DNA from: Ahaetulla prasina
Taxonomy: Eukaryota > Chordata > Lepidosauria > Squamata > Colubridae
Length of the DNA stretch: 64,000 nucleotides
Assembly (NCBI RefSeq): GCF_028640845.1
Contig: NC_080540.1
Span: 93,694,061-93,758,060, forward strand
Reading direction: 5' to 3'
A model generated the notes under the pieces. It worked only from the letters and a program-made list of their open reading frames with translations. It did no database searches and was not told the origin of the DNA. This document shows positions 44,241 through 55,229 of the stretch, in pieces (positions within the stretch are counted from its first letter, which is position 1; each line of letters begins with the position of its first letter). The position numbers were made by a program, and so were the translations under genes.

Positions 44241-46635
44241 GGTTCTCTGAAGATAACTTCAGAGAAGTATGATTTCATGACAAATTTGAAAAGAACGTCA
44301 TAACACAGAAAAAATTGGCATAGCAATAAAATATTCATTATTGATTTTTTTTCCAAAACACAAATATTATTTGTGCTGACAATGAGAGAAATTACAGATG
44401 AGAATTAAATCATAGTAATAGGAAACATAGAGAATACAATAAAGATAAAATCATGTCAAATATATAGCATTTAACTATTATATTATACAGTATCATATAT
44501 TCCTGCAAAATGATTTAGTACAGCATCATTTATAAGCTCAGTTCTCAGTATGATCAGTGAATTGATTCTATATGTATTTGAATACTATTATGATAGAAAA
44601 TGCTTATTCACAGTTGGGCCGTGTCCAAATATTTCAGATTAGGAACATATGAATGCTATAAATGAATTCCTTCTTTCCATCACAATCTCCAATCTATGGA
44701 AATGGAACTTGACTGAATTTTTTTCAGCTGAATATTCCTATACTAAATATGATTAAATTAATATAGCTAAATCAGCATCCAAAATTACAGGGGAGAATTC
44801 TATAAAGATTCAGTTGTATAGGTGTTTACTCAAATTGTGAACTCAATCATTTTTGCAAATCAAATTGGGTGTTTGATTCAAAACATTGAATCTGATGATT
44901 TGATCTTGTTACAGTTCCAAAAAAATTTTTTTTTGAAGTTAGATGGGCTGCAATTTAAAAAAATAATTATAACAATAATAAAAATTGCTTATTCAATACC
45001 TTGAATTATTAATCCAAATCCAATTATGATTTTTTTTAAAACCAGAACACCTCTTAAGTTGAAACCATGAAAATCTCACAACTACTTAACCATTTCATTC
45101 AAATCATAGCTGGTGACACATCCTTAGCTTAAATGTATTTCAGAGAAGCATGTTTCTGGATGTGAGAAACTTTCCTTGCAAAAAAGAAATGAGCATAGAC
45201 AACTAATGTATAGCAAGTGTCACTGAGAAAGGTCAAAGGACCGTTGATAAAGATAACAGGATTGCTCATTAAGTTATCTGGCATTATATGTCCAGACGCC
45301 GGGTTAAGTTTCCTGAAAACTTACCTAAGCTAGATTCTGGCATTTTTCTGAACTATGCAGTGCCCAAAGATTCACAAAATCTCTGACTTCTCTCTAAAAT
45401 AAAGTTAGCATCCTCTAGGAACATGAACTTTACATTTAGAGTCCAGAGTTTAATTAAAAATATACACAATTTAAAGTAATCCAAAGCATACAGACATGCA
45501 ATAGTTTCTAAAAGTATGAATTAAATGTAGCAGATCTTAATTAGATGAGATTTTTTTCAGGGGAATTCAGCTTGGTTGCTGAGTTACTGAATTTTGGGTT
45601 GAGCTACTGTATTAAACATGATCGACATAATAAGTTATGCATGATTAATCACGTGTAATCTTATTTCTGCAGAAGAGTTGAAAACATTAATTTGTCTTTT
45701 AAAAATATATAATAAGTATATAACTTTATCAGAAATGAGAATGCAAGTTTAAATAAATAACAGCTCAATGTCACATATGCAGTCATCATTTCATAAAAGG
45801 CACAGACAGGTGGGAGATAACAAATTAAACATTTTAGGATACCAAAAAGTAGAATAGAATGAAATATTCAACACAATGTAGGATATTTTTTTTTTAAAAA
45901 AATGGTTCAGTATTTATATAAATAAGAAAACATACCTCAACCTCCTGATCACGTAAGCATAATAAATAAGAGGAAACAAAAGAATTATATTAAATTATGT
46001 GAAACTTTCAGCTTTTTATCTAGCAATAATACACGAGCAGATATATTCCATGCAATGGATAATTTGAAATCTGAAGATGTAAGTGTATTTAGATATACAG
46101 TACATTTAATACACAAATTTAATACATACACATTCTTCTTCAGTAAACCTTCTACACCAATCGAAAATATATGCTAGCTTCCAAATTCATGGCAAATATT
46201 GCATTAGGTGCAAGAAATCTGGAGTCAAGATTAAGTCCAAAAAAAGTAGAAGTTTATTCCATGTTACTTCTGTAAAACAATCTGAACTACTAATAATCAA
46301 GGCAAATTGGGAGTAGATAAGAGTCAACGGAATTCCAGCAGGGCTGGAATTCAATCTCTTGTGGGTGTGAAGGGACTCCAAACTGATGACATGCTTGACC
46401 CCTCCCTTGGGCTCAACCTGGTCATATCCTACTTCTTGTAAATTCTGTTCCAAGCCATCTAATAAGGTTCTATTTTAAGGTGCTATTATCCAAGCATATA
46501 TACTGTATATTCATATTCCTAAGCAAAATTATGTTGAACTATCACACACAACTTTTAAAAGACCATAGAACAACATAGTTGAAAAGCTTAGAAAATAGCA
46601 AAACTGAACAATTATTTCACATAGTCAAAAATAAT
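44241..46635. other. Single-copy AT-rich DNA
   Basis: No gene supported. An 88-codon minus frame (46187-46453) is unrecognised; its stretch is less AT-rich than its flanks and could be an unnamed old repeat. Confidence 0.5.
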
Positions 46636-46745
46636 AAAAGTTAGAAAGAGCCCTCTAGACCCTCCGATCCAATCCTCTACTCAGTACAAATCCAAATTTT
46701 CTAGACAGAGGTCTTTGCTTGAACTCATAAGCATTCTAGGTAAAT
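46636..46745 (-). mobile_element. Possible decayed CR1 3' end
   Basis: AAAGTTAGAAAGAGCCCTCT and CCGATCCAATCCTCTACTCA loosely follow the CR1 3' UTR order (GAGTTGGAAGGGACC, TAGTCCAACCCCCTGC). Many differences, so low certainty. Confidence 0.35.
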
Positions 46746-48416
46746 TGTTCATTTATTTATCAAATTAATATAGCTGCACATCTCACTGAAGGTGACTCTG
46801 GGCAGTGCACAACAAATGGGTAAATACACAAATAAAAACCACAGATACAAATATATAAAAATTGCATTAACAATAAATATACAAATCCTAAGTGAAAAGG
46901 GGTAAAAAATAAAAACATAGCCAGATCAGCAATAGAACTAGCTAAACATGGAGCCCCTGGGAGTTCTAAGCCTGATAACATACCCAGGTAGAGATATATA
47001 ATTAGTTATTATCCACATACTGATGATAACTCACACAATGGCAAGGATGAGTTCACTCAGTTGCCTCATGTAGATATTTAAAAGGAGAGGAGAAAGCAGT
47101 GAACACTGTGGCAAACTGCAAAGTAGGAACCAAGGGTGAGACCTCTTCTCCCCAGATATCATTGGCTGGAACTGACCCCAAAGGAAGGAGGCAGAGCAAA
47201 TAACACAATGCACCCACCTGAAAATCTCTGAGCCAATCCATAAATATAACATGGTCAATTGTATCAAAAGCTGAAGAGAGGTGAAGTAGGACAAGGGTAG
47301 ATACAAAACCCCCATTCCATCCATATCAGATGTCATCCAAAAGTGTGACCAATTTTCATCCCATAGTTAGGTCTGAATCCTAACTGAAAGGATTCAAATA
47401 ATCCATTTCCTCCACAGTCCTCTGAAGCTAATGTGCAATAACTTTATCACCTTCCCCAAAAGGGAGGTGAAATATTGGATCAAAATTGTTTAGTATAGCA
47501 GGATTCAGTGGCTTCTTGAGGACTGGGGGACGAATGAAGGTTTTTTTAAGAATGGAATACCCTTCCGTTTAAAGAATTAATCATTGTCAGAATCCACTAA
47601 CCCTGGCAGAACATGGCTCTAAAGAGCAGGTGGCTGAGCTCACAGTTCTGAGGACCAAGTCAACATTCTCAGATCAAACAGGTTCCAACCAATCCCAAAT
47701 AACCGGGCAAAACTTTACCACAGGCATCTCCTCTGGACCTCTAACAAGGCCAGTATCCAATTGGGAATAAATCTGAGAAATGTTTTCTGACAGATGCTGC
47801 AGAAATTCTTTCACATGTCCCATAAGAGATTCTCCACACCCACTTTATTCAAGAGAGTTCATATTGCTTGCTGAGTGCCAATAATCCACTTGTTATTTTT
47901 CTCCCATTTCATCTCCTTAAAGTTTTCAGTAAACCAGGGGTGAAATGCTACCAGATCGGGCGAGTAGGTAGCGGAGATTGGGGCTGGTTCAGAGAGCCGG
48001 TAGCAATTTCTGGCTGGCCACACCCCCGAACCAATCTGCAGCCCGCAGCCATGTGTGAAGGCAGGCAAGTAGAAGCCCATGTGGAAGGCAGAAACTGAGG
48101 AAAGCATGGCAGGGCTGCAGGGAGAGGATCTACAAGGTAAGCCAATGCTGGAAGTGGGGGGGAGGGAGACTCACTGTGCTCAGCCTCGGGGGGGGGGACC
48201 TGCAAAGGCTCGCTTGCCTTTTGGGCATGGCGCACTCAGCTTTTGCACTTGGCTTCTGTGGGGCCTTTGGGTGGCTGCCATCCACTTGCCTCCCCCCTCC
48301 CCCGCATCCAGCCCATGGAGAACGCGCTGCTTCTGGGCCAAGCCACCCATCTTCGGGTCCCTGAAAGGCAGAGTGTGCTCTGCCGCTGCTGCTCTGTTGG
48401 CACCGTGGCCGCACAG

Positions 48417-48690
48417 GAAAATTCCCCAGCGCAGCGCAGTTCTGGGATGGCAGGGGAGCCCAGGCAAGCTCTGCCGCCGCCACTGCTGCTGGGAGCATCC
48501 ATGTGCACAGCACAGTTCCAGGATGGCAGGAGAACCCAGGCAAGCTCTGCCGCACCGCGCTGCTGCCGGGATCATCCACATGGGGAAAACTCCCCAGCAG
48601 AGCGCAATTCTGGGATGGCGAGGGAGGCCAGGCAAGCTCTGCTGCTGCTGCCGCTGCCACTGTTGCTGCTTCCAGGAGCGTCCAAGCAAG
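48417..48690. repeat. Imperfect GC-rich minisatellite inside the hAT element
   Basis: Three tandem units, each with a (T/C)TGGGATGG-like motif, GCCCAGGCAAGCTCTGC and a CTGCTGCTG-type run, starting near 48441, 48517 and 48609. Confidence 0.8.
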
Positions 48691-48825
48691 AAAACTCCCC
48701 GGGAAGGCTCTGTTTAGACCAGGTTGTGCGTGTGAGTGTGTGTGTGTGTTTGCATGTGTGAAAGAGAGTGAGAGACAGAGAGAAAGAGAGACAGTAGAAA
48801 GAAAAAGGAAGGGAGAGAAAGAGAC

Positions 48826-48828
48826 AAG

Positions 48829-48891
<63 letters not shown>

Positions 48892-48892
48892 A
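48826..48892. repeat. (GAAA)n microsatellite
   Basis: About 16 perfect GAAA units inside a longer purine-only stretch starting near 48758. Confidence 0.93.
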
Positions 48893-49695
48893 TGCTAGCT
48901 AGCTTATGACCACAATTGTGCCCCAAATTTTGGTTGCTAAGCAAGTTTCACCACATTTTACCATTTGGCCACACCCACCATGTCACACCACCACCAAGCC
49001 ACACCCACCAAGCCACACCCACAGGACCGGTAGCAAAAAAAAAAATAGATTTCACCCCTGCTGTAAACCATAGAGAGTGACAGGATACATGAGAAAAAAG
49101 AGATTGCATTGTTGCAATCTGATCCAAAGCCTCAACTGCCACCTTATTCCAAATGACAATCAAGTTTTTCAATGGACCATATCACAGGTCCATTAGACAG
49201 GAATAACCTCTATCTCCTTCTGAAGCTGCTCTGGGATCACCAGTCAACAGAGGTAGACCAATCTAATACTTCCAGCGTTCTTGCAATAGATGGTGGCAAT
49301 AGATAATCCTACAGAAATCAGGGCATGATATGACTGTGACAAAGGAGGCATCAAAAGGTTCCTCATTTTAGATCACATTGCCACTGCCCTGATAGGAAGA
49401 AAAAATCCAGACTATGATCACTGTGTCAAGTAGTGCTCTGGATAATTTAGGATAGGTTCATTGCTCCAATGGGAACACCTAAGCTATCTCAGATCCCATT
49501 CCTAGGGAAGTTAAATTAAAGTCCTCCACCGTCAACCCCAAAATGGTGTCAAGTAACTTAGGCAGGGATGTTGCTGTGTAGCAGAAAGATTGGTAACAAT
49601 CCCAAATGCTCTCTAGAGTCCACCTTAATGAATAGGCTTTCACAAATGGGGACCTATAGGGCAGGGCCCCTGAAAGTTCTAAGACATTGTCTGAC

Positions 49696-49907
49696 TAGAA
49701 TTTTTAAATTTTAACTTTGGTTTTAACGGGGTTTTTATTATTTTTATTGCAATTTTTAATATTTGGCCTTATTTAATAAGTTTTTTAAATTGGTGTTTTA
49801 TTTTGTATTTATATGTATGTTTTTATTAGGCTGTAAACCGCCCTGAGTCCCTCGGGAGATAGGGCGGTATAAAAATATGATTAAATAAATAAATAAATAA
49901 ATAAATG
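49696..49907 (+). mobile_element. L2 LINE 3' tail inserted in the older L2
   Basis: Plus-strand TTTGGTTTTAACGGGGTTTT, then AAACCGCCCTGAGTCC, GGGAGATAGGGCGGTATAAA and (AAAT)n at 49882-49907. It is the 3' UTR only, opposite in orientation to the L2 around it, and clearly less decayed. Confidence 0.82.
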
Positions 49908-50249
49908 ATAACAATCACCACACCTCTGCTCCCTGACCTGAAGTCTCGGCTGATGCCATACTAAAAAACATGGCTGGGCAAATTTCAGCAACTTCCCATA
50001 TCCAGTTCTCACTAATATATGCTAGGTTGGCTTTCTCATCCATGTTCAAATCATGAATGAGGGAAGCTTTGCTACAGACTGACCTGGCATTCAAAAGCAG
50101 CAGCCAGATGTCAGGACCATTGAAGATTAATTCAACTTTCAGGACTGATATCAAGAAGCTGGAACATGAGGCCATTTCCAGACAGCAGTCCCTCTGTCTC
50201 TAGGAGTGGCCCACTCCTTCTCCCCCTCCACTCATAATTCCATGCCTGA

Positions 50250-50720
50250 ACTGTTCTTCCTGCTAGGAATCTGTTTTCCTGTAACTTCAATTTATTATTC
50301 CACATGCTGCACTCAGGGACCAAACAGTTCTTGACTTTCTTCTGTGTCACATACATTCAGATATCTGAATAGTCCTATCAAATCCTCCTGTGTCTTCTCA
50401 ATGCTAGACAGCTCCTTAAATTTATCTTTGTAAGACTTCTATTTCTAATAGTGTGATTATCCCCTTTGGCATTTGATAATCCTGTTTCAGTTGATATAAC
50501 TTGTTCTTGAATATGAGGTCCAGAACAACACATAGGACTCAAGTCTGAATTTTACAAAAGCAGATTAAAATAAAACTATTATTTCCTGTGATTTGGAAAC
50601 TATAGGTTTATTGTAATGGGTTTTTTTGTAGCAGTAACACACTTTTTCATTTGCATTACTACCAAGCACATATTCCCCATCCTAGACCAGTGCTTTTAAT
50701 TTCTCTTTTCTAACTAAAGA
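50250..50720 (-). mobile_element. Ancient CR1/L3 LINE relic
   Basis: The series TATCTGAATAGTCCTATCAAA, CTTCTCAATGCTAGACAGCT (plus strand), TGAGGTCCAGAACAACAC and TCCTGTGATTTGGAAACTAT follows the order of the C-terminal coding part of amniote-wide CR1/L3 elements. No frame survives. Confidence 0.65.
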
Positions 50721-51102
50721 ACATTGCTTTTGTTAATTTTCTCAGACATGTCATGTTCTCAATTTTAAAAGCTGTTGTACAATTGTCTCTTGTTCTCAGC
50801 AACAACATAAACCTGAACCTTTGTAGTACTAAATCCTATACTCCATTCAAGATTTATTCTTGAATGAGGATTGCTGTTTTTGTTATCAACACGACCTTGC
50901 TAGATAGCCTGAACTAATCACTTTATGCATATATACAGAGTCCATTATGGAATAAAGAAAAGCCAATGAATTTTCCACTGTCGTCTTTTCTGGACTACAG
51001 TAAAGAAAATACATTGATCCTTATGGATCTTATTCTTAAGGGCACACATTCCTTTTAGTCACCTACAGTAGGACTGGTTTAGGGAGCCAAAACAACCTTT
51101 TG
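50721..51102. other. Single-copy AT-rich DNA
   Basis: Nothing recognised; the preceding CR1/L3 relic may extend a little into it. Confidence 0.45.
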
Positions 51103-51822
51103 ACTTATTTATTTATTTTATTTATTTATTTATTAGATTTTTATACCGCCCTTCTCCCGAAGGACTCAGGGCGGTGTACAGCCAGAATAAGAACAAAATA
51201 TATACAATTTAAAACAACATTTAAAAAGAGCAAATTTTAAAGGCTGATTATTAAAATTTAGATTTAAAATTTAAAAAATATTAAGAATACCCAATTAAAA
51301 TTCATCAATAATTATGCCAGTCCCGCTTTAATGAATAAATATGTTTTGAGCTCACGACGGAAGGTCCGAAGATCAGGCACTTGACGCAGGCCAGGGGGAA
51401 GTTCGTTCCAGAGCGTCACTGCCCCCACAGAGAAGGCCCTACTCCTGGGGGCCGCCAGCCGACACTGTTTGGCGGATGGCACCCTGAGGAGACCCTCTCT
51501 GTGAGAGCGTACGGGTCGGTGGGAGGCAAAGGGTAACAGCAGGCGGTCTCGTAAGTACCCGGGTCCTAAGCCATGGAGCGCTTTAAAGATAGTTACCAGA
51601 ATCTTGAAGCGCACCCGAAAGACCACAGGAAGCCAGTGCAAGCTACGGAGCAGCGATGTCACGTGGGAGCCACGAACGGCTCCCGTTACTACTCGCGCAG
51701 CCGCATTCTGGACTAACTGCAGCCTCCGGGTGCACCTCAAGGGCAGCCCCATGTAGAGAGCATGTAGAGAGCATTGCAATAATCCAGCCTAGACATAACC
51801 AGAGCGTGAGTGACCGTGCATA
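51103..51822 (-). mobile_element. L2-clade LINE 3' end with long C-terminal frame
   Basis: (TTTA)n at about 51103-51134, TACCGCCCTTCTCCCGAAGG, then a minus frame (51779-51312, 155 codons) with LHALYMGLPLRCTRRLQLVQ, LHWLPVVFRVRFKILVTIFK and LWNELPPGLRQVPDLRTF ending at a proper stop. A 14-base unit (CATGTAGAGAG) is repeated at 51751-51775. Truncated within the region after the RT core. Confidence 0.9.
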
Positions 51823-51877
51823 ACTTCTGCTAAACTGTAAGAGACCATAGTAAGATCATAAGGAGGACATAATTAAC

Positions 51878-52115
51878 CTCTCCGTTTTTCACCTGAGGAA
51901 GCCAGAGTTGTCCAAAAGCATTTCCATGGTCATGTGGCCAGCATACACCAAGGCACCTGGAATGCTATTACCTTCCAACTGAATTTTACCTATTTATGTA
52001 CTCACATTTGCATGTTTTCAGACTGCTAAGTAGGCAGGAGCTGGGGCAGAAACACTCCGCCTTCCGGGGGCATCTTACTCCCATTCCCACTGATCTTGAG
52101 CTGCTAGGGACTGTA
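51878..52115 (-). mobile_element. Sauria-type SINE, old copy
   Basis: Body landmarks in order: CATGGTCATGTGGCCAGCAT, GGAATGCTATTACCTTCC, GTAGGCAGGAGCTGGGGC. The tail and the tRNA head are decayed. Confidence 0.7.
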
Positions 52116-52318
52116 ACTGTAGAACTAGGGCCAGATGAAAACTTTTGCATTAGAGGAAAAGAGCAGGAAATAAATAAAAAGTAATAAATAAAAGGTTAAA
52201 AATCAAAAACACCCCTCCTGCCATTTTCATTATTTCAGAGGAACTCTGGTCATTCTCACCACCATCATAATAACACAAAATCAATTTTTTGTCTAGCCTA
52301 AGAATAAAATATTTTAGT

Positions 52319-52500
52319 TAAATTTTAATCGGTTTTTAATCGGTTTTTTACCGTTTTAGTGATTCGGCTATGAGAATATTTAGTTTTAATTGGGTTTTAT
52401 ATTGCTTATTTATTAGATTGTCTTATTTTAATATGCCTGTGAACCGCTCTGAGTCCTATGGGAGATGGTGCAGTATAAAAGTATGATTAATAAATAAATA
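52319..52500 (+). mobile_element. L2 LINE 3' tail at the left edge of unit A
   Basis: TGAACCGCTCTGAGTCCTAT, GGAGATGGTGCAGTATAAA and an AATAAATAAA end mark an L2-type 3' UTR with a diverged upstream part. The coding region is absent here, and this tail is repeated at 59006-59185. Confidence 0.75.
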
Positions 52501-53191
52501 AAATAAAAAAAATTGATAAAAATCAATACTCTTGTATTATATAATGTTACCTGAAACTGAAAGCACAACAGTTCAATAGTGTTCTTAATACTCTTTCCTC
52601 TCCCTACATTTCAAATTTAGCTCATTAAGATTTAGTCACTAGAGGGCTTCTGGGTGGCGCCATCTTTCTCGCTGGGTGCCAATTTATGGCACTCCGCATT
52701 GAATACCGTAAAAGCCGGATTTAACAACTGATCCCGGCTTCATTTCTCTCTGGTTGAAAGAGAGAGACAGAGCAAGGGGAGGAATTGGGTAGATTCCCTA
52801 GGGCTTTGTTTTTGTAATACAAAGTCCTGAACGGTGAATCCCCTTATTTACCCCTCCCCCACCTCCAGTATTCTCTGCGCTCCTGAAAAAGCAGGAAAAG
52901 AGGAAGATGTCCACTTCTGCTAGCAATTGATTTTTTTTGTGGATACGAAAAGCAGGCGGAACGAATGTGAGGAGCAATTATTGGTTTGCAAGTATTTTTG
53001 ATTTTCTGACTTCCTCCCCCCCTTCAGTTTCGTTTTAGAGAAACTGAAAGCAGAGCGATACATCAAAGGGAGCTTTGCTGTTGAATCGAAACTGAATGGA
53101 GATTTTATCTTATTGTGTTTGACTGTGGACTGTTGGATTATATTACGCTGTTTAAGTACGTTACAAGGGGATTCTCAGCAGGAATTTTGTT

Positions 53192-53779
53192 ATGGAGGTT
53201 CTTTCAGAAGAATGGGTTCGGGACGTTATACAGGACTACACAGAAAGAATGTATTTAATTATTCAAAAATACAAATTGATAAAAAATGGGGACGTTTTGG
53301 ATGAGAGTTTGGAGCAAATTAACCAGTGCAATTATTCGGAAAATGGAATGGAGGATATACAAATAAAAGTGGATAAATATGAAGATTTGATCGTGAAGAA
53401 ACAAGGTGATCTAAAGAAGTTTTCTTTAAATAGTTTGGATGAGCTGCCTGAATTTGTGCTACAGGAGATTGTCCCTCAAATGGAAAAGACTCACAAGCTT
53501 AATGTTTCCCAAGAGTTCTCTTTTTGGACTGATGGAATATACGGCAGTAATTTTTGGATTTCTGGACATAAGGAATTACTAGGAAATATTGTGATTGACT
53601 TTTTAAAAGGAGCAACGAAGGAAAGACAGAGATTAATGCACCAAAAAAAATGGCAAGAGACAATAGTATTATTTTTGAAACAAGGTTTTTTTAAAATATT
53701 AATAGACAAAAATATTTGTGTCCCCGAAAGAATTATATGGTTATATGGTTATAGAAGCTATAAGGGAGATATTCTCTGA
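53192..53779 (+). CDS. Unidentified 195-aa ORF of the compact L1-related element
   Basis: The frame starts MEVLSEEWVRDVIQDYTE and ends GYRSYKGDIL. It is rich in lysine, glutamate and isoleucine. Helical, charged stretches (residues 1-85) are followed by DELPEFVLQEIVPQMEKTH, FSFWTDGIYGSNFWISGHKE and a basic segment ATKERQRLMHQKKWQE. I see no coiled-coil/RRM pair of L1 ORF1, no endonuclease, RT or zinc knuckle. It may be a remnant of an ORF1 N-terminal region, a piece of ORF2, or a separate protein; I cannot tell which. The start chosen is the first ATG of the longest frame, preceded by a leader with other short frames. In unit B the same frame is cut at codon 137 by a one-base loss in a T-run. 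Confidence 0.5.
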   Translation: MEVLSEEWVRDVIQDYTERMYLIIQKYKLIKNGDVLDESLEQINQCNYSENGMEDIQIKVDKYEDLIVKKQGDLKKFSLNSLDELPEFVLQEIVPQMEKTHKLNVSQEFSFWTDGIYGSNFWISGHKELLGNIVIDFLKGATKERQRLMHQKKWQETIVLFLKQGFFKILIDKNICVPERIIWLYGYRSYKGDIL

Positions 53780-54011
53780 ATTGGATTGGATTTTTACGTT
53801 TTAGCTGGTTTTAAATATTTTAGGATTAATTTGTTCTACTGATTTATATATTTTATTATTGTTTATTGTAAATTTTTTGAAGGATTTGGTTATGTAAGGA
53901 GGAAGTCAGAGCTAGAGAGGGAGAATTGGTATAATAGTTTTGGGAAAAAAATTTTTTTTTTTTTAGCATATGCTTGTTTTATTTTTAACTATACCTTGTG
54001 TTTGTTCCGGG

Positions 54012-54075
54012 AAGCCAGGGGGGGAGGGGGAGGGGGTTTGTGAAGGGAAAGGGGTTGGGGGGAAAGGGGGAAAAA
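54012..54075 (+). other. G-rich 3' UTR tract, quadruplex-prone
   Basis: Runs of 4-7 G separated by A, AA or TT occur over about 60 bases, enough for several G-quadruplex arrangements. Similar tracts lie at 26046-26090 and 60688-60740, always shortly before the poly-A of an L1-type element. G-rich purine tracts are a known feature of L1 3' UTRs. Confidence 0.75.
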
Positions 54076-54141
54076 ATTTTTTGTAAAACTTTTTGAATAA
54101 AAAAAAAAAAAAAGATTTAGTCACTAGATTAATGATGGGTA

Positions 54142-54238
54142 GCAGACAGACAGGCAGGCAGGCAGACAGACAGACAGACAGACCCAGTAGATGATAGATT
54201 GATAGATAGATCGATTGATCGATAGATAGATAGATAGG
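54142..54238. repeat. (CAGA/CAGG)n-(GATA)n compound microsatellite, unit A
   Basis: CAGR units at 54142-54183, then GATA/GATC/GATT units at 54192-54238. GACA and GATA are the two motifs of snake Bkm satellite-type DNA. Confidence 0.93.
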
Positions 54239-54290
54239 ATAAGCAGACAGACACTAATACATGATATTGTTGACCATACTTTTCCAGTTT

Positions 54291-54605
54291 AAGGTAAAGG
54301 TAAAGGTCTGACTCTAGTGGGTGATGCTCATCTCCGTTTCAAAGCCAGAGCTATCCGAAGACGTCACCATTGTCATGCAGACGGCATGACTAAACACCAA
54401 AGGTGCACAGAATACTTCCCACCAAAAGTGGTCCCTATTTTTCTACTTGCATTTTTTACGTGCTTTGGAACTGCTAGGTTGGCAGAAGCTTGGACAAGTA
54501 ATGGGAGCTCATCCCATTACGCAGCACTAGGAATTAGAACCGCTGAATTGCTGGCCTTTCGATCAACAAGCTTAGCATCTTAGCCCCTGAGCCACCACAT
54601 CCCTT
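54291..54605 (-). mobile_element. Sauria-type SINE, unit A
   Basis: AAGGTAAAGGTAAAGG tail at left, tRNA-like head at right, with a clear 13-bp duplication CTTTTCCAGTTTA (54279-54291, 54606-54618). Slightly shortened in the body relative to 21791-22146. Confidence 0.88.
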
Positions 54606-54618
54606 CTTTTCCAGTTTA

Positions 54619-55229
54619 GCTATATACTAAAAAAAAACTATTTACTACAAAATACCCCTAACATTGGTCTCATTTGGGGAGGGACGGGTACATAACATTC
54701 AAACAGTGCCTTGACTCAATTTGGAACATAATATTTTTACTTTTTACTTTTTTATATACAAATGAATCAATTCATTAATAATTTATGGGATAGGATAACT
54801 TTCAGGACCATGTCTACTATGAACATCAATGACTGTGATAAGAAGCTGTGTGCTTGATACTGCATAAGGCTTATACAAGGAGTGTGACCGGATTTCGCTA
54901 AACTTTGAATTATGAATCAAAGTGACTAATCTGGGTTGAAACAAACATTATGCAAAGTGAAGCCAAGTCTCCATCAAATAACCAAACCTCAAGTGGTAAA
55001 TTTTGTACATGATTTTGCTTTTACATCTCCTTAAAATGCGAGGAGGGAGAGAGAAAATAAAGAGTAAAGTAATTTGACAGTTTGGTTTTTTAATCTTATC
55101 TTTTTCTCAGTACCCATTCTGGACCTGTAATCTCTTGTCCATTATTTTATTGCCCCGTGTTGATATTACAGTAAAGTGTTCTGTAATTAATATACTATAT
55201 TACCTTAATGAATGACTCAACTATCTGTC
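54619..55229. other. Single-copy DNA shared with unit B
   Basis: No gene recognised; repeated at 61310-61920. Confidence 0.5.

Larger units (their letters stand above)
47935..49060. mobile_element. 1.1-kb non-autonomous hAT element (GTGAAAT family) with composite interior
   Basis: Ends CAGGGGTGAAATGCTACC and ATAGATTTCACCCCTG are inverted repeats; flanks CAGTAAAC (47927-47934) and CTGTAAAC (49061-49068) form an 8-bp duplication with one mismatch. The interior holds a GC-rich, CpG-containing part (48080-48720) with three imperfect 76-92-bp repeats sharing CCAGGCAAGCTCTGC, a (GAAA)n run (48826-48892), and about 65 bases of the GTAGTCCTC-family MITE (48898-48962). A 212-codon plus frame (48079-48717) is an artefact of the GC-rich repeats and resembles no transposase. 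Confidence 0.88.
46750..50180 (-). mobile_element. Old L2-clade LINE, nearly full ORF2 span, twice interrupted
   Basis: Minus-strand landmarks in order from right to left: endonuclease start (LLLNARSVCSKASLIHDLN, 50110-50040), later endonuclease region (49660-49200), linker with WFTENFKEMKWE (47930-47890), RT (LLSPLLLNIYMRQLSELI, 47090-47031) and a decayed 3' end near 46760-46810. The copy is broken by stops everywhere. It is interrupted by a hAT element (47935-49060) and by a plus-strand L2 tail (49696-49907). Confidence 0.8.
52644..54112 (+). mobile_element. Compact L1-related element with one ORF, copy A
   Basis: A perfect 16-bp duplication AGATTTAGTCACTAGA (52628-52643, 54113-54128) bounds the element, which ends in poly-A. 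The 5' end (GGCTTCTGGGTGGCGCCATC) and the G-rich 3' UTR (TTTGTTCCGGGAAGCCAGGG, then AAGGGAAAGGGG) are related to those of the L1 at 22784-26455 (TTTGTTCTGGGAAGTCGGGG). Between them is a leader of about 550 bases and one ORF of 195 codons. No endonuclease or RT. Mobilisation by L1 in trans is inferred from ends, poly-A and duplication length. Confidence 0.85.

Noticed and set aside
48079..48717. A 212-codon plus frame and overlapping long minus frames in GC-rich DNA
   Set aside because: The frames arise in all phases because the GC-rich minisatellite of the hAT element has few stops. Cysteine- and proline-rich low-complexity translations and no domain order; not a gene.
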